Part shown: piece after piece, positions 16,501 to 27,600 of the stretch
Layout: every line of letters begins with the position of its first letter
Position numbering within the stretch: position 1 is the first letter of the stretch
From: Closterium sp. Naga37s-1
Taxonomy: Eukaryota > Streptophyta > Zygnematophyceae > Desmidiales > Closteriaceae
Assembly: GCA_947471745.1 (NCBI GenBank)
Contig: CANJKZ010000065.1
Location: 1,100,001 to 1,164,000, forward strand
DNA length: 64,000 nt
Direction of reading: 5' to 3'
Position numbers and translations under genes: made by a program
The notes under the pieces: generated by a model
Told to the model about the DNA's origin: nothing
Seen by the model: only the letters and a program-made list of their open reading frames with translations
Databases searched by the model: none

Positions 16501-17251
16501 TTCCACCGCAACACGCTGCACGCCACCCCGCTTGCACTCGCCCCTTGCAGCCTGTTCCCCGCGCTCCCCCCTGCAACGTCCGCCTCATCCGCCGCTCTCC
16601 CCCCTCTCCCTGCACCCCTCCTCGCGTCACCCGCGCGCCCGACAGCAACCCCCCCTTGAGCTGCGCAGTTGGTGTCGGGCGGGCGGTGCGCGCGGGAGGG
16701 GCAGCGGGGGTCGGGCGGGTGCGACGAGGAGCTCGTGCCGGACATGCTGGACGGCAGCCCGCTCTGCGCGCTCTCCGCGCCGATCGCGACCGCCGTCGGC
16801 CCCGCCACGCTCCCCGCCACACCCTTCTCCGCGTCACTGCACGTCGCCGCCGCGCCCCGCACCCCAGACTCGTCTGCGCGCGGAAGTAGGCTCTGCGCCA
16901 ACTCTCCGCGCAGCATTCTCCCCGCAACGGCGCGCGGAAGACTGCCGGCCGCATCAGAAGACAACCCCGCGCCTCTGCGGTCTATCTTGAGCGGCGCGCC
17001 GTTGGGGCCCAATCGCACGCGCTCGTGGCGCTGCGAGAGCGGATTGGCGGAGTGCACGAAGACGTCGCAGGCCTCGCAGACGTACGCGTCGTCCGCGGCG
17101 CAGTAGAGCACCGCGGGCTGGCACGAACACGCGGCGCACACACGGTGCGGCCGATGGGCGACGGCGGGAGCGGACGCTGACGGAAGGAACGGCGAGCGCA
17201 GCGTGAGGTGCGCGGGCTGTGCCACCGCTGTATCCTCTGCGCGCAGCAGCA

Positions 17252-17295
<44 letters not shown>

Positions 17296-17393
17296 GGCGA
17301 TTGCGGCTGTGGCGATTGTGGGAGAGACAAACGAGTGTGAGTGGATGCTTGGAGCGTCAAATGAGGAGACGGTGACGCCCGCGTGCCGTCCAT
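13557..17393 (-). CDS. CONSTANS-like protein with one B-box and a CCT domain
   Basis: Plant transcription regulator of the CONSTANS-like group, acting in the nucleus. Exons 14259-17393, 13764-14069 and 13557-13583 give 1156 codons. A polyQ run near residue 35 is followed by one B-box zinc finger at about 86-128 ([24 protein letters not shown], then [15 protein letters not shown]). Over 800 residues of Ala/Ser/Gly-rich sequence follow, then [11 protein letters not shown], which resembles the middle motif of some CONSTANS-like groups. The C-terminal CCT domain holds [32 protein letters not shown] and, across the last intron, GRFVKRD. The last exon is only 27 bases. Most relatives are 300-450 residues, so the spacer is exceptionally expanded. 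Intron 1 (14070-14258) is 189 bases with no stop and could be retained. Whether translation begins here or at 18137 is open (see the upstream polyQ entry). Confidence 0.88.
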
Positions 17394-17799
17394 GACACGT
17401 TCCGATACGGTTGGCTGCTGCTGCTGCGGCTGATGTTGTTGCTGTTGCTGCTGTTGTTGCTGTTGTTGCTGAAGCAGGTGCGTGTGCTGCTGCTGGTGCT
17501 GGAAAAGCTCCTTCTGCTATCGTTCATGCAGCTGAGCCAACTGCTGCCACTGCTGCTCCTAAAAGTGCTTGTACTCCACACGCTGCTGCTGTTGCTGCTG
17601 CTGCTGCTGCCATTTCCATGAATCCTGCTGCTCTTGCTGCTTCTGCTGCTCTTCCTGCTCCGTCTGCTCTGGCTGTTGGTGATGCTGCTGCGGCTGCTCT
17701 AGCTGCTGCTGTGGTTGCTGCGATTGCTGCCGAAGCTGCTGTTGCTGTTGCTGGTGTTGCTGTTGTGGCTGCTGGGACTGCTGCTGCTGCCGCTGCTGT

Positions 17800-17831
<32 letters not shown>

Positions 17832-18137
17832 CCATAGTTGCGACCTCAGCTGCTGGAGCTGAAACTCCTGTCGTTCGCACTGCAGAGATTGTTGTTGCAG
17901 GAGGAACTGCTGCTGCTGTCGTTGCTGCCACCACTGCTGCTGATGCTGAATCAGGAGTTGCTGGTGCATGCGAGCCTGCTGCTGCTGCAGCAGCCCTAAC
18001 TCATTGTTTTGCCACCCTAACTGTCGCACGCCATCGACACTCGCTGCCTGCTGTTGCTGCTGTTGCTGCTGGCGCTGAAGGGCTTCCGGGATCACACCAT
18101 GCTGCTGGCCCAACACAAGACCTCTGATGTCTTCCAT
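17394..18137 (-). other. polyQ-coding extension upstream of, and in frame with, the B-box/CCT gene
   Basis: An ATG at 18137 opens a Gln-rich frame (MEDIRGLVLGQQHG...) that runs to a TAG at 17559-17561. After 13 sense codons a second TAG stands at 17517-17519, and from there the same frame continues through more Gln codons straight into the MDGTRASP start at 17393. The two stops sit where Gln (CAG) is the prevailing codon. A 63-base intron (GT at 17579 to AG at 17517) would remove both and keep the frame, but it would be shorter than any other intron here. Alternatives are nonsense mutations or a 5' UTR with an upstream ORF. A TTAG acceptor-like site lies just before the ATG, so a further 5' exon is possible. 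Confidence 0.55.
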
Positions 18138-19206
18138 TGGAATCTGGAACTAAGATAACATCAAATATTAATCAAGGTACACAGTATCAAAATGCGACAC
18201 TGAGCGCTTCGACTGTTAACGACGGTCCCAACATGCAAAGCACACGCACTAAGACGACGATCCTAATAGAACGTCAACGTAATCGTGTAGGAACGAACAC
18301 ATAGTACCGTCCCTTGCGGTAGTGAAACGGTGATGCTTTTTCCTGCGAGCCTCCACCAAACCTTAGTCTAGCAAGGTGCAGCGCGAAGGAATTCAGAACT
18401 TGAATCAAGCGGCAACTCCAAGGAGCCCTTGAGAATTAAACTTCCTTTCATCTCATCATCGCCGGGCAGATAAATGGCTAGGAGAACGGATGAGATGGAG
18501 AGATGCCCCATGAGTTGTCCACATCTGCTGCCCGCCGCGTCCTCGAAGGATGTTACAGGTGACTCCGTCAGCACAGCGCGCCAGTGATTCACCAATGATC
18601 GATACACATTCTGGTTGGCTGACGTGTAGCATCAGTACGTGTACCTTTCTCGTGCATCTGCAACTTTTTCTCTTTCTGGGGCAAAAGGTCAATTCAGATA
18701 TTTGTCGGAGGCTCGTGTCGGTTGAAAGGCGTCAGATATTTATTCTCGATATTCCTCGTTGCCGGCATGCTTGTTGGCTTTCGCCCTGCGGGGAACCATG
18801 TGCTCCACTAGAATACCCGATATGGCAAGCCCACTGTGTCCTTCCTTACACTGCTGCAAGATTTATATTTGCATGCGTATATATTTTCGTGGAAAAGGTG
18901 CTTCACTCATTGTTGCATTATCATTAAATGTGAAAGTTTGAGCGTGTATTTGCGACGAATGCTATCCCTTGCCTGTTTCGAAGACACTGTAACGCATTTC
19001 TGGGATCCTAGTGTGCAAGCCCCTGGTTCGAAGCCACGTGTCCCGGAGTCTTCTGATGTGGCACTCGTTTGCAATCCTTCACTCACACTGTGATCCATCC
19101 ATACTCAGTTGCTCCCGATTGTCAGCACTCATTCTCGCAATTGCAGATCTTTCCTCATTCTCCTAGTCGCCTCACCTTCTATCACCTTGCACTTACCACC
19201 TCCACC
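18138..19206. other. divergent intergenic region
   Basis: Lies between the CCT gene (minus) and the YbaB-like gene (plus) and should hold both promoters. Only short unsupported ORFs are seen, e.g. a 79-codon one at 18368-18607 minus. No recognisable gene or repeat. Confidence 0.5.
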
Positions 19207-20821
19207 ATGGCCGCCTCTATCGCACTCTCTTCCGGAGCGTCTCTTCTCGCCGCCCCTCGTGTTCACATCCAGCCAACCGTGAGGTCACGAGTCGGTAAGT
19301 CGCGTCGCAGATTCGTGAGGACAGGCTAGGCATCGATGTCCGCAAATCCTGGGGGCTTTTTTGTTTCTTTCACTCTGCTCTTCATGTCGTGCGGATGCTC
19401 AAATTCCGTGAGCATATTCGTTGGTCGCCCTGCGCCGTGCCGCCGTGGTTGCAGGTCAACGGGTGGGTCCAGCGAGGGCTCTCTTCGGCGGCGGCAAGGA
19501 CGGCGATCTGAGCGCCGATGGCTCCAAAAACGTAAGGGCGACATAACAACATCTCAGCTGCATGTTTTCTGCTATGCACGCTTCTGAGATTCAGGGCCGC
19601 GGATGCATTTTGACTGAGTTGCGTGCGGCGTGCGTGCGCGGTGCAGGCGGGGCCGTTCGGCAACATGGCGAATCTGTTCGAGACGGTGCGCAAGGCTCAG
19701 CAGGTGGTGCAGGTGGAGGCCGTCAAGGTGCAGAAGGAACTCGCCGCGTAAGCCCCCCTCGCTCCCCCGCCCCCCCTCCACACGCCTCTGTAGCGCAACT
19801 CACGCCTTTGGTAGTGCTTCGTTGTTCTCGCATGGTCACCTGTGCAAGATGGTGTTGCGCTGCGACTTGTGCCCTCACATGTATCACGTGATAGGAGCGT
19901 GAGAGTCGGAGACACAAGTGTGCCAGTCGAGGTGCGCTGTAGGCATGGATCCGCCGCAAGTTGCTGCATTCTCGCTGTGCGTCCTCCCTCCATGGCAGGG
20001 CTGAGTTCGACGGCTACTGCGAAGACGAGCTCGTTAAGGTGCGTCTGCGCTCGCCCCCCTCCCCCCCTCGCGCATTCTGAACATACACCCCATGGATTTA
20101 GATGCACACGAAGCATCATAAAACAAACGAAGTCCCGTACTCCGTGAGCCAACTATTCTGTCCCCTCCGACTCGGAGCTTGTCACCCCATTATTGTGAAC
20201 GAACGATTGTGCCAGTCATGCACTATGGGCCGTGGTCCAATCTCGTGACGGAGATTGTCCCATCTGGTTGCTCATTCCCACGCTTGAATGCTGACGTGCC
20301 TGCATTGCAGGTGACGCTGACTGGCAACCAGGAGCCATGCCGGTGTGAAATCACCGATGCTGCTATGGAGCTCGGAGCAGAGGTGAGATCACTGGCGTGG
20401 GAGCAGGGTAGCTGTGGGCGCTGGGATAGGAGAAGGGTCACCATGGACGTTGGACTGTGGGCAGACTAACTGCTGCACATCTAGCTGCCATAATTCGCTG
20501 CCACGAATGGAGTAGCTGTGGAGCATTCTGGTCCCTCATCATGTGTGTCACTGCTGTGGTGCTGTCTCCCCCTCCTGCAAGCAGAAGCTGGGCGACTTGA
20601 TCACGGAGGCATACAAGGACGCACATCAGAAGAGTGTCACGGTACGTGCTTGTTCAACCCTTCTCTTGCTGCTCTGGTATGGCTGTGTCGTGGGGGCTCA
20701 TGTGGATCAACTCACCTGTCCCCTCTTGCCTTTTCCCAAACCCTGTCTGCGTGCTATGCAGGCCATGAAGCTACGCATGAAGGACCTTGCATCCAGCCTA
20801 GGCATGCCCCCCAACATGTAG
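19207..20821 (+). CDS. YbaB/EbfC-family protein, probably plastid (STIC2-like)
   Basis: Seven exons (19207-19294, 19455-19531, 19647-19747, 19999-20038, 20311-20382, 20585-20641, 20762-20821) give 164 residues, all junctions GT-AG and in phase. The first ~40 residues (MAASIALSSGASLLAAP...) are Ala/Ser-rich with Arg and look like a chloroplast transit peptide. The core FGNMANLFETVRKAQQVV, VQKELAAAEFDGYCEDELVKVTLTGNQEP, then a KLGDLITEAYKDAHQKS helix and a final MKLRMKDLASSLGMPPNM helix is the YbaB fold pattern. Bacterial relatives are small dimeric DNA-binding nucleoid proteins; plant STIC2 acts in chloroplast protein biogenesis. Which role applies is not decidable here. Confidence 0.9.
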
Positions 20822-21606
20822 AGCATCATGGAATGTGCTCTTGACATATACAAGTTTTGTTTGCTCCCAATCAAAGGTGTTAAATCAAGAGTTGTAACCA
20901 ATTTTGGAGCAATGCGGGAATATCCATACGCTGGCTTTGCTTAGCAGAATGCTAGAATATGGTGTTAAAGGGTATTTTTGTTATGGAACTACTATACTTG
21001 ACACATTTGTGAAGCTACATGAAATCTATGGCTTTTCAGTAGAATAGATACTAACATAACCGGGGCTTTCGTCCTCCTTCAATGCACTATGCTTCTCACG
21101 CATTCTTACTAAACCGCATTTTCTGGCGTGACGCATTCTGGTAATGTTGATGACGAATGCCAGAATCACGTCACGTCAGATCGTTGTGGTTCCCAGGTAT
21201 TGCCATGTGTCATGCTGCTGGTTGGTTGACCGAAAGCTGGGACACTTGCCGAGCCAAGCCAATCTCCAAGCCTGTGCCAGTCGGGCGCGGTGGCATATTC
21301 TCACCACATTTCCCCCCGGTTTTGGCTTCATGGGAAACCTTTCTGTCCCCGTACCTCCACCCTGACCTCCCTGAAGCAACTCCAAGGTTCACTTCAGCCG
21401 AGCCAATTTCAAGGTTCCTGGCCCTGGGGCACACAGCTGCTGCTTTTCCTCCTGCCAGCCTTGAATTTCGCACATTTTTCTAGCCCCTTCCCAATTGACC
21501 ATCGGAATTCCACTCTCTTCAGTCGCTCTCAGGCATTTCAAGTTTTAGTGGACACAAGTTTGCACTGTAAATTACCACTCGAGTGCTGCCTGCGGGCGTG
21601 GGAAGG
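20822..21606. other. intergenic between YbaB-like and methyltransferase genes
   Basis: 3' region of the YbaB-like gene and promoter of the methyltransferase gene, both plus strand. Unusually AT-rich for this window at 20880-21100. No gene seen. Confidence 0.5.
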
Positions 21607-24600
21607 ATGGCGGTGTCGCTAGATAACGTGGATTCGTTCCTCGCGAGCTGCAAGGAGTCCGGCAACCAGGTGAGCTCCCACTCCTGTGCTGCTCCGTCGT
21701 CTGAATCAAGAGCTTGCGCGAGCTCCTCGTTTCGTATCCCGCGTTGCTCATTCTCCGCGGCTGTGTGCGTGCCGTGGCTACCTGCTCGTTGTAGGCGTAT
21801 TCCAACTTCAAGGAGATCCTCAAGGCGCTGCGCAATCCCGAAACCCAAGCCGCCACTAGAAGGTATGCTTGCTACTGTCGGACGTCAATGGCTAGTGATG
21901 AGAAAGTACTACTGAAACAATGCGACGCATTGGGTCTGGTTTAGAGAAACCAAGATTAGGGAAACCGCGCGTTGTATGAAGAATGAGTGAAAATCCCACG
22001 CTTTGAAACTATTTATACGCAGATGACAATGGTCAGTGAAACGAAAGGGGGCCCGCAGTCCAACTGCTTAAAAACTTAAAGCGTTTGTGGGTCCTTTTGA
22101 CGGATTGGATTGCGAAAGACGGTGGGAAGAGACGAGTGCAAGGGGCCCTCCAAGATAGTTGCGCACCAGATGGAGGGCTTCTTGCGCTCGACTTTCGATG
22201 CTCGGCGAGGCAGCTTCGATATATCTGGTACTCCCACTGCTTTCACTAGCGCGTGGCTAACTCCGTGGTGCGCGTGGCAGGTTCCTGGCGGCGCTGGAGG
22301 CGGCGATGCCCGCGGAGCCCGCGGAGGAGGTCATGCGCACCTTCAACTTCCGCATCCACACGCTCGCGCTCTCCCCGCTCCCCCACACCGGTGCGCTCTC
22401 CCCGCTCCCCCACTCTGGTGCGCCCTCCCCGCTCCTCCACTCTGGTGCGCCCTCCCCGCTCCCCCACTCTGGTGCGCTCTCCCCGCTCCCCCACTCTGGT
22501 GCGCCCTCCCCGCTTCCCCACACCGGTGCGCTCACCCCGCTACCCCACGCTGGTGCGCTTATCCCATTGAACCTGGTGCCCGGTGCATGGAGTCGGGCGG
22601 TGGTGCGGGAATGGGAGGTGAGAAGGTTCAGGGTGGTGACGCATGGCTGACGGTCTAGAAAAGTAAATGGTGAGGAAAACTCTGTGCTGATTCCTCCCTT
22701 CACCTCTCTACATTCTCTCTCTTCCGTTCTTCCCTTCGCTCAGACCAAGACCCTGCAGGGACGTATCGAAACGGAGCTCCCAGCGCCGCCAGTGCCAACA
22801 GCAATGCAGCCGCAGGGGAGAACACAAGCAGCAACGGCGGCAGCAGTGCAGGGGGGGGCGTGCGGCAGACGCTGGCGCTGGTGGAGCTGCCGTCCATCTT
22901 CATCCCCGAGGACTGGTCTTTCACCTTCTACGAGGGCCTCACTCGCCACCCTGATGCCGGGTTCACCGGGCGGGACGTCGCCGAGCTGGGCTGCGGCAAC
23001 GGGTGGATCTCCATCGCCCTCGCCCACCGCTGGGCGCCCAGGAAGGTGCTCCAAGAGGGTAGTGCGAGCTGGCATGATGCTCCTGCTGTGGCTCTCCTCA
23101 TTACCATCCCTATGCCCATCTGTGCACCTTCCCTTCCCCAACACCACTCACACCCCACCTTTCCTTTTCCCCCTCCCCGCATCCCCTCCTCACGTGTCCC
23201 ACTCCCTCCCTTTCCCGCCTCCACCCCTCGCCCACCAGGTGTACGGGTTGGACATCAACCCACGGGCGGTGCAGGTGGCGTGGATAAACCTGTACCTGAA
23301 CGCGCTGTCGCCCGTGGACGGGCTGCCAGTGAGGGACAGCGAGGGCCTCTCGCTGCTCGACCGCTGCGAGTTCCTCGAATCCGACCTGCTGGGGACGCTC
23401 TCTCAGCGCGGGGTCACTCTCGACCGCATCGTCGGCTGCATTCCCCAGGTGCTGAGATGGAGTTGGTGGGGGTTATGCGTGGGCAATGTGTGTATGAGGT
23501 CATATGAGGCGATGTGGTGGCATGGTGGTGATTGGCTTGCCTACTCTGTGTTCATTTCTGAGAGCATGCACTCACACAGTAGAACGCACACCCACGCCGA
23601 TACACCCACTGCTTTTATCCCTTGTCGTTCTGTGCTCTTCTCTGGTCCTCCTTCCCAACCTCTCTCCCACTCTCACTTCCCCCTTCTTCCACTCTCGCAC
23701 TCCCCCCGTCCATCCGTCCACTCTTCCCCCCCACCAGGTGCTGACGCCGGACCCCAAGGCAGCGTTGAAGATAGTATCGGAGACGATGAGTGAGGAGTTT
23801 CTCTACTCGCTCTCCAACTACTGCAGCCTGCAGGGGTACGTCGAGGACCAGTTCGGCCTCGGCCTCATTGCCCGCGCCGTGGAGGAGAGCATCGCCGCCC
23901 TCAAGCCGGCGGGCGCACTGCTCATGAACATGGGCGGCCGCCCCGGCATGGCCGTGTGCGAGCGCCTGTTCCGCCGCCGCGGGTTTGAGATCTCGAAGCT
24001 GTGGCAGACGCGGGTGTTCCAGGCAGCGGACACGGACATACAGGCGCTGGTGGAGATAGAGAGGCAGAGCCGCCACCGCTTTGAGTTCTTCATGGGGCTC
24101 GGCATGGGTGCTGCTACTACTGGTGATGAGCCTATCAGTGCGAGGACGGCGTATGCGTTTGCCAAGGCGGGTGGGCGCATTGCGCATGGGCTCACGGTGT
24201 TTGAGTGCCGCCTGCGCCAGCCCAACCACGTGAGTGGTATTGGGGGCGTGGGGGCGTGGTGGGCGTGGTATGGGGTGGTTTGCTGCTCCGTGTCGGTGTC
24301 AACACAAGGACGCCTTGTATGTTCGCCCTGTGTGCTCATCCAAGCTGCTTTGCTCCAGCATGTCATGCCTTGTCATGCCATGCCATGCCATGCCATGCCA
24401 TGCCATGCCATGTCATGCCTTGTCATGCCATGCCATGGCCAACTTCCCACAAATTACATATCCTTCTGAACCCCCGCTTCCCCACCCCTTTGCATGCACC
24501 CATCACCAGGTGAAGGAGCTGTTCCGGTGGCTGGCGCGCCCCGAGTACGCAGCCACGCGCAGTGCAGTGGACCTGGCCTTCACCTCCTCCGCCGTGGCCG

Positions 24601-27600
24601 ACGAGAAGACGCCCTTCCTCGCCACACTGCTGCGCACGCTGCACCACGCCTCCCTCGCCCCCGCGCCCTCTGCCTCCCTGATCCCCTCCCCCCCCGCGCT
24701 GTGCCCGTCGGACGAGCCCCCTGCGGGCACGCTGCGCTTCCGCTCCCAGGTCGCCGGCTTCCTCCGCCTCTACTTCCGTGCGCCCCTCTCCGCGCAGGTG
24801 CGTGCCAGCAGGGGCTTTAAGGGAGATGACTGTTTAAGGGGGAAGGAAGTAGGATGGGAATGGGGGTGGATGGAGAATATCTGTATCACGTCAGGGATTC
24901 CTGCCATTCGGCTTGAGCACCTCATCCATCTCTCATTCCGCCACTCCCGCATTCTCTTCTCTCTGCCATCCACTCCCGCATTCTCTTTTCTCTGCCATCC
25001 ACTCCCGCATTCTCTTTTCTCTGCCATCCACTCCCGCATTCTCTTCTCTCTGCCATCCACTCCCCCCTCTTCCGACCCGGCGCCCTGTCTCCCCCATCAG
25101 AACGTGGTGGTGCTGCCAACAAGGGCCACAGCAGTGGAGAACATTCTGCGCCTCTACCTGCCGGGCCTCGCCCTCGTTGACGCCTCCCTCACCCGCCACC
25201 TCCCCCCCTCCTGGCTCGCCTCCGCCCCGCCTGATGGCCCGCCCTCAGATGCCGCCACTCACGCTCAGGTGGGCAGGTGACATGCGGTGAGGGCAGGTGA
25301 GGTGCGGTGTGGGCAGGTGACGTGCGGTGAGGGCAGGTGAGGTGCGGTGTGGGCAGGTCACATGCGGTGTGGACAGGTGGTGCAATCAGGCAGGTGTGCT
25401 TGAAGTGAGGATGTGAGAGAATCCGACAGGCAGAGCAGAAGCTGTTGCCAAAACAGCACTCCCATACTTTCCCTCCCTCCTCCTTCCCTTTCCCCTTCCG
25501 ACCTCCTCTCCAGTTCACACTCCCCTCACACTCCCCCCCCTTCACCCCTCTCTCCCCCCACTCCCCCTCCCCCCGCAGTCCACCCCGGTGGTGCTGGAGG
25601 CGCCCAGGCGTAGCGACCTGCTGCTGAAGCTGCTACGCGCACTGCGCCCCGCGCTGCTCATCGCCGCACTGCCTGACTTCGAGATGCGCTCGCCCACCGC
25701 CGTGCACCTGCTGCTGGCGGCCGCGGCAGAGACGCACACGCGGGTCTTCTTCGACATCTCAGACCACCTCGAGCTCTCCAGTGTGCCGCCCAGCAACGGC
25801 GTGCTACAGTACCTGGCGGAGCAGGCGCTGCCGCCCCATGCAGGGGTCATCTGCGGGCTGGTGCGCAACCAGGTGTATAGCGACCTCGAGGTGGCGTTTG
25901 TGCTGGCGGAGTCGCGGCCGCTGCTGGCATGGCTGGCGGGGATGGGCGAGCTGACGTACTTCAGAGTGGCGCGCATGAAGCAGCTCTACTACGGCTGCCT
26001 GCTCGATGAGCTCCTCTCCTTCCAGATCCCCGACCGCCACACCGTCGCTGAGGTGGGGGGGGGAGGGGAACGCCATGCAGCAGTGGCAGGCCCCATGCAC
26101 CCGTTTTCACTCTCGTTCTCGGCTCCAAGATCTCCCACTCCGCCTTTCTTTTCACTTGATCCGTCTTTGCTCTGCTCATCCGTTCCTTTCCAACTTCTCT
26201 TTGTTTTTCCCTCTTCCTCGCCTTGCCTTCCCCCCCACCTTCTGTACACCAATGCAGCGGCCACTGCAGGACGACCCGCCGTCGTCCCCATTCATCTCCA
26301 TCCACCCCAACGCCGCACGCGCCTTCAACCACCCCACCCTGCGCACCCTCTCCCTCACCCACGCCCTCCCATCACCCTCGCCCTCCTCCTCCTCCTCCTC
26401 CACCACCACCAGCAGCACAGCAGCAGCGCAGGCAGTGGCAGGCCCGACGGTGCGCATGGACGTGGGGTCAGGCGCGCTGCCAGCGCCGTCCGTGGTGCAG
26501 CCGCTGGTGGTGGAGGCGTTCGTGCGGCAGCACCTCAGTGATGCCGAGACCGACCCCCGCACTGAGATCCTGCATGTGCGTGCCTGCCACACCCTCCCCC
26601 ATACCTCATTTCAACACTTAGCACTTCATGCTTCCTCCACTCCCATCTGCCACCTTCCCTCATCTCTCCCTCTCCTCGACTCCCCTGTTTCACCCTCCCC
26701 CCCCCCCACCAGCTGCTGCACCGTGAGTTTGGGGTGAGGGCGGAGGGCACGACGGTGGTGACGGGGGACGGCTCGCGGGTGTTGTTTGTGCGCCTCATGG
26801 CGGCCTGTGCTGCTGAGGGCGGCACGGCTGTGTTCCCAGCGGGCTCGTACGGCACGTGTCTGGCGGTGGCACGCCTGTGTGGCTGTGAGGTCAAGGTGCT
26901 GCCCGTCACCTCGGCTGAAGCGCGCTTCACACTCACTGCAGACCAGGTGCGCTGCCACAGGGAGTCAGACATGAGCCTTGCATGCTCTGCCGCCCCCTTG
27001 CCTCCTCACCTGACCCCTTCCATTGCTCTCGTGCCTCTCATCATATCCCGTCCTTCTCCTCGCCCACCTGTTGTTTCCCCCCTCGTCCACCCATCACCCC
27101 CCCCCCCCCCCGCTGCTGGCAGCTGGAGGCAGCGCTAGCAGGAGTCACGCGCCCGTGGCTGGTGCTGTCAGCGCCGGTGGTGAACCCCACGGGCGCGCTC
27201 TACTCTCCCACCCAGCTCGCCTCGCTGCTGGCCGTGTGCATGCGCGTGGGCGCCCGTGTCATCCTCGACTCCGCCTTCCACTCCCTCACCTTCCACGCCC
27301 AATCCCACCTGCTCCTCGAACCCTACCTCGGCCGCACGGGGGATGCCGTGGATGGGGAGGGGGAGGGAGAGGGGGAGCAGAGGGAGAAGGCACACAGGCG
27401 CTATGCGCTGGTGCTCATGGGGGATCTGTCGCCTCAGGTACAGGCACTGCTGCCTTTGGCCACCCCGATAGCTCGTACCGCTGCTGATTGAGAACCAGGG
27501 CACACCTCCACTCTCAGCACATGCTCCGCACTCCCTCTTCACCACGCAAACTCAACGCACCTGCCCGCCTCCGTTTTCCCTCTCCCCATCTCGACCCTAT

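Noticed and set aside
17408-18127. Plus-strand Ala-rich ORF
   Set aside because: Antisense of CAG/CTG polyQ repeats; the Gln frame on the minus strand is continuous with the CCT gene.
18368-18607. 79-codon minus-strand ORF between the CCT and YbaB-like genes
   Set aside because: No recognisable domain and no convincing splice link to the polyQ exon; left as intergenic.
19005-19060. tRNA or SINE-like B-box (GGTTCGAAGCC)
   Set aside because: No A-box at the right distance and no cloverleaf could be drawn.
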